Source: Pseudomonadales bacterium
GTDB taxonomy: Bacteria; Pseudomonadota; Gammaproteobacteria; Pseudomonadales; DT-91
Length of the DNA: 5,293 nt
Assembly: GCA_013215025.1 (NCBI GenBank)
Contig: JABSRR010000187.1
Span: forward strand, 1-5,293
Direction: 5' to 3'
Positions 1-5,293 of the stretch are shown one piece after another. Numbering within the stretch: position 1 is the first letter of the stretch; each line of letters opens with the position of its first letter. Position numbers and translations under genes: made by a program. The notes under the pieces were generated by a model. That model did no database searches. It worked only from the letters and a program-made list of their open reading frames with translations, and was not told the origin of the DNA.

Positions 1-1434
1 ATTAACGACAGCTACAGCCTAGAATTTTTTGCCTCTGGCGCGAAAGACTTTATTGCCCTGAATTTTGACGAAGATGCCGATGAAGTTCTTAAAGACCCCG
101 ATTTACTGGGCGGTGTTGATGTGCGCCAGGCCTATAACAACCAGGCTTTTATTTTGCGTATCGACGACGATGCCTACTCAGCCAACTGGCGTGCTAACGC
201 CTTACAACAAGATATAGATCTTGAAGTCGGCCAGGCCATTGACTTAGATGGCGTGGTTTATAATAACGCCATCATGGTCGATTACCGTCTGGCGCCACAG
301 CAAGATATCGACCTGCTGTTAGGCCTAGAGCTGATCGAAGAAACTTTTGATTATCGCGCCAGAGGCCGCAACCAGCCTTGTAACGAAGAGTTTCAGGTCT
401 GTCCGCCCAGCTTTTTAGCCCCGATTATCGAATCAAAGGATAAACTGCGTACTCAGCTGCCGGCTTTATTTGCCGATATGAACTGGTCGCTCAGCGACCA
501 GCTAGAGCTGAATCTTGGTTTGCGGCATAGCTATATCAGCTTTTCAGAACAACGCCTTTATGAGCCGCGCCTTGGTCTGACGTTTTTCTTCAGCGATCAG
601 CAGCGTATGTGGCTGCGCTATGGCATGCATCACCAATGGTTTCGCGGCTTTGAATACGGCTATATTGTCGATGGCTTTGGCACACGCGAACTCGACGTTG
701 TTGAGGCCGAGCACTTTGTTGCAGGTTTTAGCCAGGAGCAAACCTCAAGCTGGCTAGGCCCATATTTCTGGCAATTTGAAAGCTACTACAAAAAACTCGA
801 CAAGCTGGTGGTGGCAAACCCTGATGCACAAACCGATACCGTCACCGCGGCCAGCGCTATTGCGCCGTATGTGAACGGCGCCTCGGGTGAAGCGTATGGC
901 TTTGAGCTACTGCTGCGTAAAGACTTTAGCGACGCCTGGCAAGGCTGGCTGACGCTCGCGTACAGTGAAACCAATCGCGACAACGATATTACCGGCGAAA
1001 GCTTCTTGTTTGAGTTTGACCAGCCGTGGATTATTAACCTAGCTGCCAGTTATCAGCTGAGTCGGCGAGTCAATGTGTCAGCCAAATGGCGTTACCAATC
1101 GGGTAATCGCTACACCGATATTATTGCGGCAACCCCAATTGATGATGGCAACGGCGGCATTTTAGCCTACGACCCGATCGAAGGAACCCTCAACGGTGAG
1201 CGATTTGATGCCAGCCATCGACTGGATTTGCGCGCTGATGTATTGATTAGCCAAGGCAATCCCGCCCTTGGCTGGCGCAAGCCGCAAATCATTGCCTATT
1301 TTGAGCTGCTGAATGCCTATGGGCAAAAGAATCAGCGCGGCTGGGATTATGAGCCCGACTACAGTGCGCGCGAGGCCAGCTATGCGTTCCCTGAAATGCC
1401 GCTACCCAGCATTGGCTTTACGTTTACCTTTTAA
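1..1434 (+). CDS. TonB-dependent outer-membrane receptor, C-terminal part (5' end outside window)
   Basis: The reading frame is open from base 1 to the TAA at 1432-1434, giving 477 visible residues; the GTG at 121 is internal, not the true start. The product is the 22-strand beta-barrel part of a TonB-dependent receptor, which imports a scarce ligand (siderophore, vitamin, glycan or similar) across the outer membrane using TonB-ExbBD energy. Evidence: alternating aromatic/polar strands throughout; the late-barrel pattern GEAYGFELLLRK at visible residues 296-307, DQPWIINLAASYQL from 340, and YQSGNRYT from 365; and a C-terminal GFTFTF ending in Phe, the usual BAM recognition end. Cys127 and Cys134 lie close together in a polar stretch and may form a disulphide in an extracellular loop. 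The plug domain, TonB box and signal peptide are upstream of the window. Substrate cannot be inferred. The gene converges on mdh and is the last gene of its transcription unit. The family call is firm; the subfamily is not. Confidence 0.88.
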   Translation: MNDSYSLEFFASGAKDFIALNFDEDADEVLKDPDLLGGVDVRQAYNNQAFILRIDDDAYSANWRANALQQDIDLEVGQAIDLDGVVYNNAIMVDYRLAPQQDIDLLLGLELIEETFDYRARGRNQPCNEEFQVCPPSFLAPIIESKDKLRTQLPALFADMNWSLSDQLELNLGLRHSYISFSEQRLYEPRLGLTFFFSDQQRMWLRYGMHHQWFRGFEYGYIVDGFGTRELDVVEAEHFVAGFSQEQTSSWLGPYFWQFESYYKKLDKLVVANPDAQTDTVTAASAIAPYVNGASGEAYGFELLLRKDFSDAWQGWLTLAYSETNRDNDITGESFLFEFDQPWIINLAASYQLSRRVNVSAKWRYQSGNRYTDIIAATPIDDGNGGILAYDPIEGTLNGERFDASHRLDLRADVLISQGNPALGWRKPQIIAYFELLNAYGQKNQRGWDYEPDYSAREASYAFPEMPLPSIGFTFTF

Positions 1435-1441
1435 GGTTTAA

Positions 1442-1475
1442 CTTCTTTAGTATTAGCCTTAAGCAGCTAAAGAAG
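1442..1475. repeat. 9-bp inverted repeat just after the receptor stop
   Basis: CTTCTTTAG at 1442-1450 and CTAAAGAAG at 1467-1475 are perfect reverse complements separated by 16 bases. The hairpin begins 8 bases after the receptor stop codon. It has no following T tract, so it is not a classical intrinsic terminator, but it could protect the 3' end of the receptor mRNA. Confidence 0.5.
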
Positions 1476-1499
1476 CTAAACAAGCCAGAGCAGCTAAAG
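1462..1499. repeat. 11-bp direct repeat, period 27 bases
   Basis: AGCAGCTAAAG occurs exactly at 1462-1472 and 1489-1499. A related word GCTAAAC lies at 1475-1481 and another GCTAAAG at 1581-1587. The first copy overlaps the right arm of the 1442-1475 inverted repeat. Function unknown; this could be simple sequence drift in a noncoding convergent gap. Confidence 0.45.
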
Positions 1500-1527
1500 C
1501 AGCCTGAATAGCAGTTTGCATTAGGCC

Positions 1528-1554
1528 AAAAAAAACCAGCCGAAGCTGGTTTTT
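1528..1554. terminator. Bidirectional intrinsic terminator between receptor gene and mdh
   Basis: AAAAACCAGC (1531-1540), loop CGAA (1541-1544) and GCTGGTTTTT (1545-1554) form a perfect 10-bp stem. On the plus strand the stem runs into five T residues, which suits the receptor transcript. On the minus strand the loop becomes TTCG closed by C-G, the very stable UUCG tetraloop, and the stem runs into eight T residues (complement of the A run at 1528-1535). The minus-strand version is the stronger one and probably ends mdh, about 75 bases beyond its stop codon. Confidence 0.88.
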
Positions 1555-1570
1555 AACACCCTCTGCTAGC

Positions 1571-1619
1571 TTAAGCTTTCGCTAAAGCTGGCGAAGGTGC
1601 TGAAGGGCGGAAAGCTTAA
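1571..1619. repeat. 10-bp inverted repeat in the mdh 3' untranslated region
   Basis: TTAAGCTTTC (1571-1580) and GAAAGCTTAA (1610-1619) are perfect reverse complements with a 29-base interval. The stem can be extended by GC/GC (1581-1582 with 1607-1608) if G1609 bulges out. A further AAGCTTA copy follows at 1620-1626. It lies between the mdh stop and its terminator, so it would be part of the mdh transcript and could act as a 3' stabilising hairpin. Confidence 0.5.
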
Positions 1620-1629
1620 AGCTTAAAAC

Positions 1630-2610
1630 TTAAGGTAGCAAGTGAGCTACAGCGTCACGCTCTTCTTTCAGTTCTTGCTCGGTAGCAGCCATGCGCGTTT
1701 TAGAAAACTCGCTGGTTTCTAGACCTTGTACAATAGTCCACTCGCCGTTTTCACAGGTGCAAGGGAATGAGTAAATCAAGCCTTCTTCAATGCCGTAAGA
1801 ACCGTCAGAGTAGATACCCATCGATACCCAGTCGCCATCAGTGGTGCCAAGCGCCCACGAACGAACATGGTCGATTGCTGCATTCGCGGCAGATGCCGCA
1901 GACGATGCGCCACGAGCTTTAATGATGGCAGCACCACGTTGAGCAACGGTTGGAATATAGTCGTTTTCGTACCAATCTTGCGCGACTAAAGAAAGCGCCG
2001 CTTCACCTGCAACCGTGGTGTTAGATAAATCTGGGTATTGCGTAGCAGAGTGATTGCCCCAAACCACCATGTTTTTCACATCGGTAACCGCTTTGCCGGT
2101 TTTTGTGGCAAGCTGAGACTTCGCGCGGTTGTGGTCAAGGCGCATCATCGCGGTGAAATTTTCTTTTGGAATGCTAGGTGCATTGCGTTGCGTGATTAAG
2201 GCATTGGTATTTGCTGGGTTACCAACAACCAATACTTTAATTGCTTTTGAAGCGACTGCATCGATGGCCTTACCTTGGGTAGAGAAAATCGCAGCGTTGG
2301 CTTCGAGTAAGTCTTTACGCTCCATGCCTGGGCCACGAGGACGTGCGCCAACAAGTAGGGCATAGTCAGCATCTTTAAAGCCAACCATCGGATCATCAGT
2401 GCATACAACACCGGCAAGCAATGGAAATGCGCAGTCATCAAGCTCCATTTTCACGCCTTCTAATGCGTCTAAAGCAGGCGTAATATCTAAAAGGTGTAAG
2501 ATAACCGGTTGATCTTCACCAAGCATTGCGCCAGAAGCAATACGGAATAATAAAGCGTAGCCGATTTGGCCAGCCGCACCGGTAACGGTAACGCGAACGG
2601 GTTGTTTCAT
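1630..2610 (-). CDS. mdh: NAD-dependent malate dehydrogenase
   Basis: Cytosolic TCA-cycle enzyme interconverting malate and oxaloacetate with NAD. The 326-residue product has the usual length for the bacterial type-2 (cytosolic-MDH-like) family. Visible motifs: the Rossmann glycine-rich loop GAAGQIG at residues 11-17; Asp42 at the end of the second strand (LLDI), typical for NAD rather than NADP; the mobile active-site loop [14 protein letters not shown] with substrate-binding Arg92 and Arg98; GNPANTN with Asn131; [11 protein letters not shown] with Asp159 and substrate-binding Arg162; and [11 protein letters not shown] with catalytic His187. Arg92 argues for malate rather than lactate specificity. 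The ATG at 2608-2610 was chosen because the Rossmann strand begins at residue 5 and an AAAGGA motif lies just upstream. An in-frame ATG at 2688 would add 26 residues not expected in the family. Divergent from ttcA and convergent with the receptor gene, hence monocistronic. No key residue is missing. Confidence 0.97.
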   Translation of the reverse strand: MKQPVRVTVTGAAGQIGYALLFRIASGAMLGEDQPVILHLLDITPALDALEGVKMELDDCAFPLLAGVVCTDDPMVGFKDADYALLVGARPRGPGMERKDLLEANAAIFSTQGKAIDAVASKAIKVLVVGNPANTNALITQRNAPSIPKENFTAMMRLDHNRAKSQLATKTGKAVTDVKNMVVWGNHSATQYPDLSNTTVAGEAALSLVAQDWYENDYIPTVAQRGAAIIKARGASSAASAANAAIDHVRSWALGTTDGDWVSMGIYSDGSYGIEEGLIYSFPCTCENGEWTIVQGLETSEFSKTRMAATEQELKEERDAVAHLLP

Positions 2611-2619
2611 TGGAATGGA

Positions 2620-2625
2620 TCCTTT
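2620..2625 (-). promoter_or_regulatory. Ribosome binding site of mdh
   Basis: On the minus strand AAAGGA sits 9 bases before the ATG at 2610. It falls inside the 26-codon upstream extension of the frame, which supports the shorter start. Confidence 0.7.
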
Positions 2626-2672
2626 TTCAGCAATAGCTGCAGGGTATAGCAGCACTAAACACAAGTGCCTCG

Positions 2673-2701
2673 GGTATAAGGCGGGCATATTTTAAGCGCA
2701 A
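2673..2701 (-). promoter_or_regulatory. Candidate sigma70-like promoter for mdh
   Basis: On the minus strand TTGCGC (plus 2696-2701) and TATACC (plus 2673-2678) are separated by 17 bases, matching 3 of 6 and 4 of 6 consensus positions. Transcription would begin near 2666, giving a leader of about 55 bases. An alternative -10 is TAAAAT (plus 2689-2694), which has a better hexamer but no good -35. Read by eye only; weak. Confidence 0.25.
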
Positions 2702-2711
2702 ATCTGTGAAA

Positions 2712-2739
2712 TTGATAGGCCTAGTACCGGATAGATTAT
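2712..2739 (+). promoter_or_regulatory. Candidate sigma70-like promoter for ttcA
   Basis: TTGATA (2712-2717, 5 of 6 consensus) and GATTAT (2734-2739, 4 of 6) are separated by 16 bases. The start would fall near 2746, about 50 bases before the preferred ttcA ATG at 2796 and 20 before the ATG at 2766. Read by eye only. Confidence 0.3.
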
Positions 2740-2795
2740 CGCATCTCGGCAACTGATCGGTTAAAATGCGCGCAACAGCTATGAATGAGATTGTC

Positions 2796-3701
2796 ATGAC
2801 ATCACCCGACATTAACGGCTTAAGCGGTAAAGCCAAGCTAGAATTTAATAAATTGCAAAAACGTCTGCGCCGTCAGATGGGTAATGCAATGGTCGATTAT
2901 CAAATGATCGAATCGGGCGATGTGGTGATGGCCTGTATTTCTGGTGGCAAAGACTCCTTCGCCATGTTGGATATGCTGCTAAATTTGCAAAAAACCGCGC
3001 CGGTTAAATTTGAGGTGATAGCGGTAAATCTCGACCAGAAGCAGCCGGGCTTTCCTGAGCATATCTTGCCTGAATATTTTGAGCAGCTTGGTGTGCCTTA
3101 TTATATTGTCGATAAAGACACCTATTCGATCGTCAAACAAAAAGTCCCCGAGGGTAAAACCACCTGTGGCCTTTGTTCGCGCCTGCGCCGCGGCACGCTA
3201 TACGCCTTTGCCGAGCAAATTGGCGCGACCAAGCTGGCGCTCGGTCACCATATGGACGATATTGTCGAAACCTTATTCCTTAATATGTTTCACGGCGCGC
3301 GCTTAAAAGCGATGCCGCCAAAATTACGCAGCGATGACGGGCGTAATATTGTTATTCGCCCGCTGGCCTACAGCCGCGAGCAAGACCTGATCGCCTTTGC
3401 CGAGGCCAAACAGTTTCCGATTATTCCCTGCAACCTCTGTGGATCGCAAGAAAACCTGCAGCGCCAAACCATTAAAGCAATGTTGCAAGATTGGGACCGC
3501 GCCACCCCAGGCCGGGTAGAGAGCATTTTCAAATCGATTCAGCACGTTAGCCCCAGCCAGCTGGCCGATAAAAACCTGTTTGATTTTCACAATCTGCCCT
3601 TAGATCGCAGTGCCGAACGCCCAGCTTATGCCTACGACGAGGCCGAAATTTCGTCCAGTAGCGAAATTGGCAATAACCGCGTACAGCTTGTTAATTTATA
3701 G
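2796..3701 (+). CDS. ttcA: tRNA 2-thiocytidine synthetase TtcA
   Basis: ATP- and iron-sulphur-dependent enzyme that thiolates cytidine 32 of certain tRNAs to 2-thiocytidine in the cytoplasm. From the ATG at 2796 the product has 301 residues (the E. coli protein is about 311). Visible: NKLQKRLRR near residue 18; the PP-loop SGGKDS at 49-54, which binds and adenylates with [21 protein letters not shown] from about 77; the CxxC pair [12 protein letters not shown] with Cys124 and Cys127; [16 protein letters not shown] from 150; and PCNLCGSQ with Cys212 and Cys215, one of which completes the three-cysteine [4Fe-4S] ligand set known for the family. All catalytic features are intact. In-frame ATGs at 2766 and 2781 would give 311 and 306 residues. 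I prefer 2796 because a weak GAG lies 6 bases before it, whereas the others have no visible Shine-Dalgarno, and its N-terminus matches the E. coli length before NKLQKRL. Divergent from mdh and apparently transcribed alone. Confidence 0.96.
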   Translation: MTSPDINGLSGKAKLEFNKLQKRLRRQMGNAMVDYQMIESGDVVMACISGGKDSFAMLDMLLNLQKTAPVKFEVIAVNLDQKQPGFPEHILPEYFEQLGVPYYIVDKDTYSIVKQKVPEGKTTCGLCSRLRRGTLYAFAEQIGATKLALGHHMDDIVETLFLNMFHGARLKAMPPKLRSDDGRNIVIRPLAYSREQDLIAFAEAKQFPIIPCNLCGSQENLQRQTIKAMLQDWDRATPGRVESIFKSIQHVSPSQLADKNLFDFHNLPLDRSAERPAYAYDEAEISSSSEIGNNRVQLVNL

Positions 3702-3765
3702 CAATCTAAAACCACGAGTGCTGATAAGCTCAAAAAGATACGGATAAACACGCAGCAAAGTCGCA

Positions 3766-3784
3766 GCTTAGCACCGCGCTAAGC
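3766..3784 (+). other. Hairpin in the ttcA 3' untranslated region
   Basis: GCTTAGC (3766-3772) and GCTAAGC (3778-3784) form a perfect 7-bp stem with loop ACCGC, 64 bases after the ttcA stop. No T tract follows, so an intrinsic terminator is unlikely. The left arm can instead pair upstream: GTGCT (3718-3722) with AGCAC (3770-3774) and AAGCT (3726-3730) with AGCTT (3765-3769). Confidence 0.4.
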
Positions 3785-3810
3785 CACACCCAAGGACAAG
3801 GGTTCAATAA

Positions 3811-3960
3811 ATGCAGCCGCTCAAAGCACAAGCCACACCATATTTTCACGACCACAACACATTGTATCGTCGCTGCTTAATTCTTAATAATAGTCTGATG
3901 AGAAAATGCGTTATTTTGCTTGGCATGTGGGATAGTAGTAATAAGCTGTTAGCGAGGTAA
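3811..3960 (+). CDS. Possible small ORF, 49 residues, unknown function
   Basis: ATG at 3811 to TAA at 3958-3960. AAGGG (3798-3802) lies 8 bases upstream, an acceptable Shine-Dalgarno. The product starts MQPLKAQATPYFHDHN and is basic, with Cys22 and Cys32 and a short hydrophobic run CVILLGMW late in the chain; an internal ATG at 3898 would give 20 residues. No family recognised. The ORF straddles the change from ~50% to ~35% GC, which argues against a conserved gene and for chance. A transmembrane segment is possible but too short to assert. Confidence 0.2.
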   Translation: MQPLKAQATPYFHDHNTLYRRCLILNNSLMRKCVILLGMWDSSNKLLAR

Positions 3961-4073
3961 AAGTAAAGGCTCTAGAAAGATTTTATGGATAAGGAATGTT
4001 GTGCAGACCTTCATTATTTAACCTTCTTCCATATATTTATTAATGGCTATGCAATGGCGTGGCTACTCATAGA

Positions 4074-4103
4074 TTGTTTTAAATAGAAGAAAATGGTTAT
4101 ATT
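4074..4103 (+). promoter_or_regulatory. Candidate promoter for the lipoprotein gene
   Basis: TTGTTT (4074-4079, 3 of 6) and TATATT (4098-4103, 5 of 6) are 18 bases apart. The region is so AT-rich that such matches are expected by chance, so this is only a suggestion. It would leave a leader of about 100 bases. Confidence 0.18.
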
Positions 4104-4199
4104 ATTAGGTATAGAGTCACGATCCTTAGTATGTTCATTAGAGTTAGATTTTTTGGGAGAAAAATTATATGCATATGAGTTGTGAATGAAATTTTTTAA

Positions 4200-4205
4200 A
4201 AGGAG
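4200..4205 (+). promoter_or_regulatory. Strong ribosome binding site of the lipoprotein gene
   Basis: AAGGAG, 6 bases before the ATG at 4212. This is the best Shine-Dalgarno in the window and fixes the start of a gene whose 3' end is not visible. Confidence 0.85.
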
Positions 4206-4211
4206 ATCTTT

Positions 4212-5293
4212 ATGAAAGGAATCACCTCCATTTCAATCATTTTATTTCTCATTACCTCTTGTTCTGGCGGCAGTGGCTCTTCAAAAGGCAATAAACCCGT
4301 CGGCGTAAATGATGGTTTAGGTCCAGAGATAAATGTAATATTCCCGATAGATGACCATTACTCCGCTGATGAGTCCATTAAGATTCGTGCCTCTATTTCT
4401 GATCCGAATCAGATTCTCGAGGTCAGTATTGACGGGCAAATAGCTGAGTTTTCTCCATTAGCAGACAATACTTGGATAATTGATGTTGATTTAGTCCCTG
4501 GTGAAAATCGTCTAGCGCTCAAAGCGAATGACACTTATCGTAATGAAACTACTGAGCAACTGATCGTAAACTACGACCCTGGAAGTGTTATATACGATTG
4601 GACTTTTTTTGATAAAGATAATAAAAGTTTTATTCACGCTGATAACGACAATATTTTTCGAATAAACCCGCTGTCTGGAATATCTGAGAGAATTGATTTA
4701 CCAATTTTATCAGAACCAACTCAATTAAGTTCAACATATGGTTACTATGACTATATTGGCTATTCCTCTTCAAAAGCGGGCATGCTTTTTATAGAAAAAG
4801 ATATTGTGGCTGACCCTGATGGCGACTTACTTAGATATGATGCACAAAATATAAGATTCACTGCTAGCAACAAGCCCAAATTAGGGTTTATTGATTTTAA
4901 TTCTGGTGATAAAAACACCATTTTCGCATTGGATAAAAATCATTATTTTGGAAGCATTCAATATTCCTCAGAGTCAGAATTGTTTACTGCTATGACATTA
5001 GATGATAAAGACACATCTGTGAACAGGCCCTTTAAAACTTTTGTGTCATATCACATACCATCAAACGATCTAACAACACTTAACATGAATGGCTTAGATA
5101 TTCGTGACTATGTTTATGATTTCAAAAGTAAAACCCTCTTACTTTTACTATCAGATGGAAAAATTTACAAAAAAAGTACAGGCAACAGCGAGCTCACTGA
5201 TTTCTCAGATCAAATTAATTCAAACTCTTTTAATGGTAATCCGATAAAGAAGCTCTCTCTTGACGCTAAGGGAAGGCGCTTGTTTATAAGGAA
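4212..5293 (+). CDS. Outer-membrane-type lipoprotein with Ig-like domain and propeller-like region (3' end outside window)
   Basis: The frame is open from the ATG at 4212 to the last base: 360 complete codons without a stop. Residues 1-16 are a lipoprotein signal peptide (Lys2, hydrophobic ISIILFLI) ending in lipobox I-T-S with lipidated Cys17; Ser18 rather than Asp follows, so Lol sorting to the outer membrane is expected. A Ser/Gly linker spans about 18-36. Residues ~38-121 look like one Ig-like beta-sandwich of the kind in bacterial surface proteins: INVIFPIDD, ISDPNQILEVSIDG, NTWIIDVDLVPGENRLALKAND. From ~125 on the chain is beta-rich, with spaced strands such as DNDNIFRINPLSG, KPKLGFIDFNSGD, DGKIYKKSTGN and LSLDAKGRRLFI, the last resembling propeller blades of the NHL/YVTN/SMP-30 type. 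It is low in GC (18-21 of 60 in sampled rows) and shows AT-ending codons, unlike the other genes here. Function unknown; a surface sensor, scaffold or binding protein is possible. Lipoprotein call firm, fold call moderate. Confidence 0.85.
   Translation, partial: MKGITSISIILFLITSCSGGSGSSKGNKPVGVNDGLGPEINVIFPIDDHYSADESIKIRASISDPNQILEVSIDGQIAEFSPLADNTWIIDVDLVPGENRLALKANDTYRNETTEQLIVNYDPGSVIYDWTFFDKDNKSFIHADNDNIFRINPLSGISERIDLPILSEPTQLSSTYGYYDYIGYSSSKAGMLFIEKDIVADPDGDLLRYDAQNIRFTASNKPKLGFIDFNSGDKNTIFALDKNHYFGSIQYSSESELFTAMTLDDKDTSVNRPFKTFVSYHIPSNDLTTLNMNGLDIRDYVYDFKSKTLLLLLSDGKIYKKSTGNSELTDFSDQINSNSFNGNPIKKLSLDAKGRRLFIR

Larger units (their letters stand above)
3702..4211. other. Intergenic stretch with no confidently recognised gene; composition shift inside
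   Basis: About 510 bases separate ttcA from the lipoprotein gene. Up to about 3840 the GC content is near 50% (31 of 60 in 3781-3840), then it falls to about 35% (21 of 60 in both 3841-3900 and 4021-4080) and stays low into the next gene. It contains the ttcA trailer hairpins, one 49-codon ORF and candidate signals for the lipoprotein gene. I see no tRNA, transposase remnant, attachment site or clear terminator with a T tract. The palindrome ATATGCATAT lies at 4167-4176. Confidence 0.6.

Noticed and set aside
544..983. Two minus-strand 65-codon ORFs (544-741 and 786-983) antisense to the receptor gene
   Set aside because: Short, antisense to a continuous barrel-coding frame, and without recognisable protein features.
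2129..2365. Plus-strand 78-codon ORF inside mdh
   Set aside because: Fully contained antisense to a strongly conserved enzyme gene; the translation has no recognisable family pattern and no Shine-Dalgarno was evident.
2196..2441. Minus-strand 81-codon ORF within mdh in another frame
   Set aside because: Out-of-frame shadow of mdh, whose correct frame shows all catalytic motifs.
2611..2688. 26-residue N-terminal extension of malate dehydrogenase from an ATG at 2688, with a hydrophobic stretch that resembles a signal peptide
   Set aside because: The enzyme family is cytosolic and begins right before the Rossmann strand. The AAAGGA ribosome binding site lies inside the extension and points to the ATG at 2610.
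2703..2765. FNR-type operator (TTGAT-N4-ATCAA) near TTGATA at 2712 or CTGATCGGTTAAA at 2753-2765
   Set aside because: Only one half-site is present in each case; the second half does not match.
2627..2836. Minus-strand 69-codon ORF spanning the mdh-ttcA spacer
   Set aside because: Overlaps the ttcA start and the mdh leader on the opposite strand; no family resemblance and it would cover both promoters.
3079..3306. Plus-strand 75-codon ORF in another frame of ttcA
   Set aside because: Shadow of ttcA over its conserved CxxC and GHHMDD motifs.
3324..3590. Minus-strand 88-codon ORF antisense to ttcA
   Set aside because: Lies wholly inside the conserved ttcA reading frame, including the PCNLCGSQ motif; explained by codon constraint on the real gene.
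4148..4175. T run at 4148-4154 as an intrinsic terminator for an upstream transcript
   Set aside because: No GC-rich stem precedes the T run; it is simply part of the AT-rich leader.

Overview
The window reads as chromosomal DNA of a Gram-negative gammaproteobacterium, probably marine or free-living. It holds the end of a TonB-dependent outer-membrane receptor, a type-2 NAD malate dehydrogenase, a TtcA protein that matches the Escherichia coli family almost motif for motif, and the start of an outer-membrane-type lipoprotein. This placement comes from protein families and recalled similarity, not from a search; genus is not determinable here.

Layout. Bases 1-1434 (+) are the C-terminal ~477 codons of a TonB-dependent receptor whose plug domain lies outside the window. 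A convergent gap of about 195 bases (1435-1629) follows. It is dense in short direct and inverted repeats and contains a perfect 10-bp hairpin terminator that works on both strands. Bases 1630-2610 (-) encode malate dehydrogenase (mdh). A divergent spacer (2611-2795) carries its ribosome binding site and weak candidate promoters for both neighbours. Bases 2796-3701 (+; alternative starts at 2781 and 2766) encode TtcA, the tRNA 2-thiocytidine synthetase.

Bases 3702-4211 hold no confidently recognised gene. The first ~150 bases have the ~50% GC of the core genes, then composition drops to ~30-35% GC. The stretch contains two mutually exclusive hairpins just after ttcA and one 49-codon ORF with a plausible Shine-Dalgarno. 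At 4212 an AT-rich lipoprotein gene starts behind a strong Shine-Dalgarno and runs off the window. It has a lipobox, one Ig-like beta-sandwich domain and a long beta-rich, propeller-like region.

The genes do not form one pathway or operon. mdh is a TCA-cycle housekeeping gene and ttcA a tRNA-modification gene, each with its own transcription unit. The receptor is an uptake gene with unknown substrate. The lipoprotein looks like the edge of an accessory, possibly acquired segment. No CRISPR array, transposase, tRNA or rRNA gene is visible, and nothing seen amounts to a clear new defence or mobile system; the AT-rich segment from about 3850 onward is the part least explained by known families.
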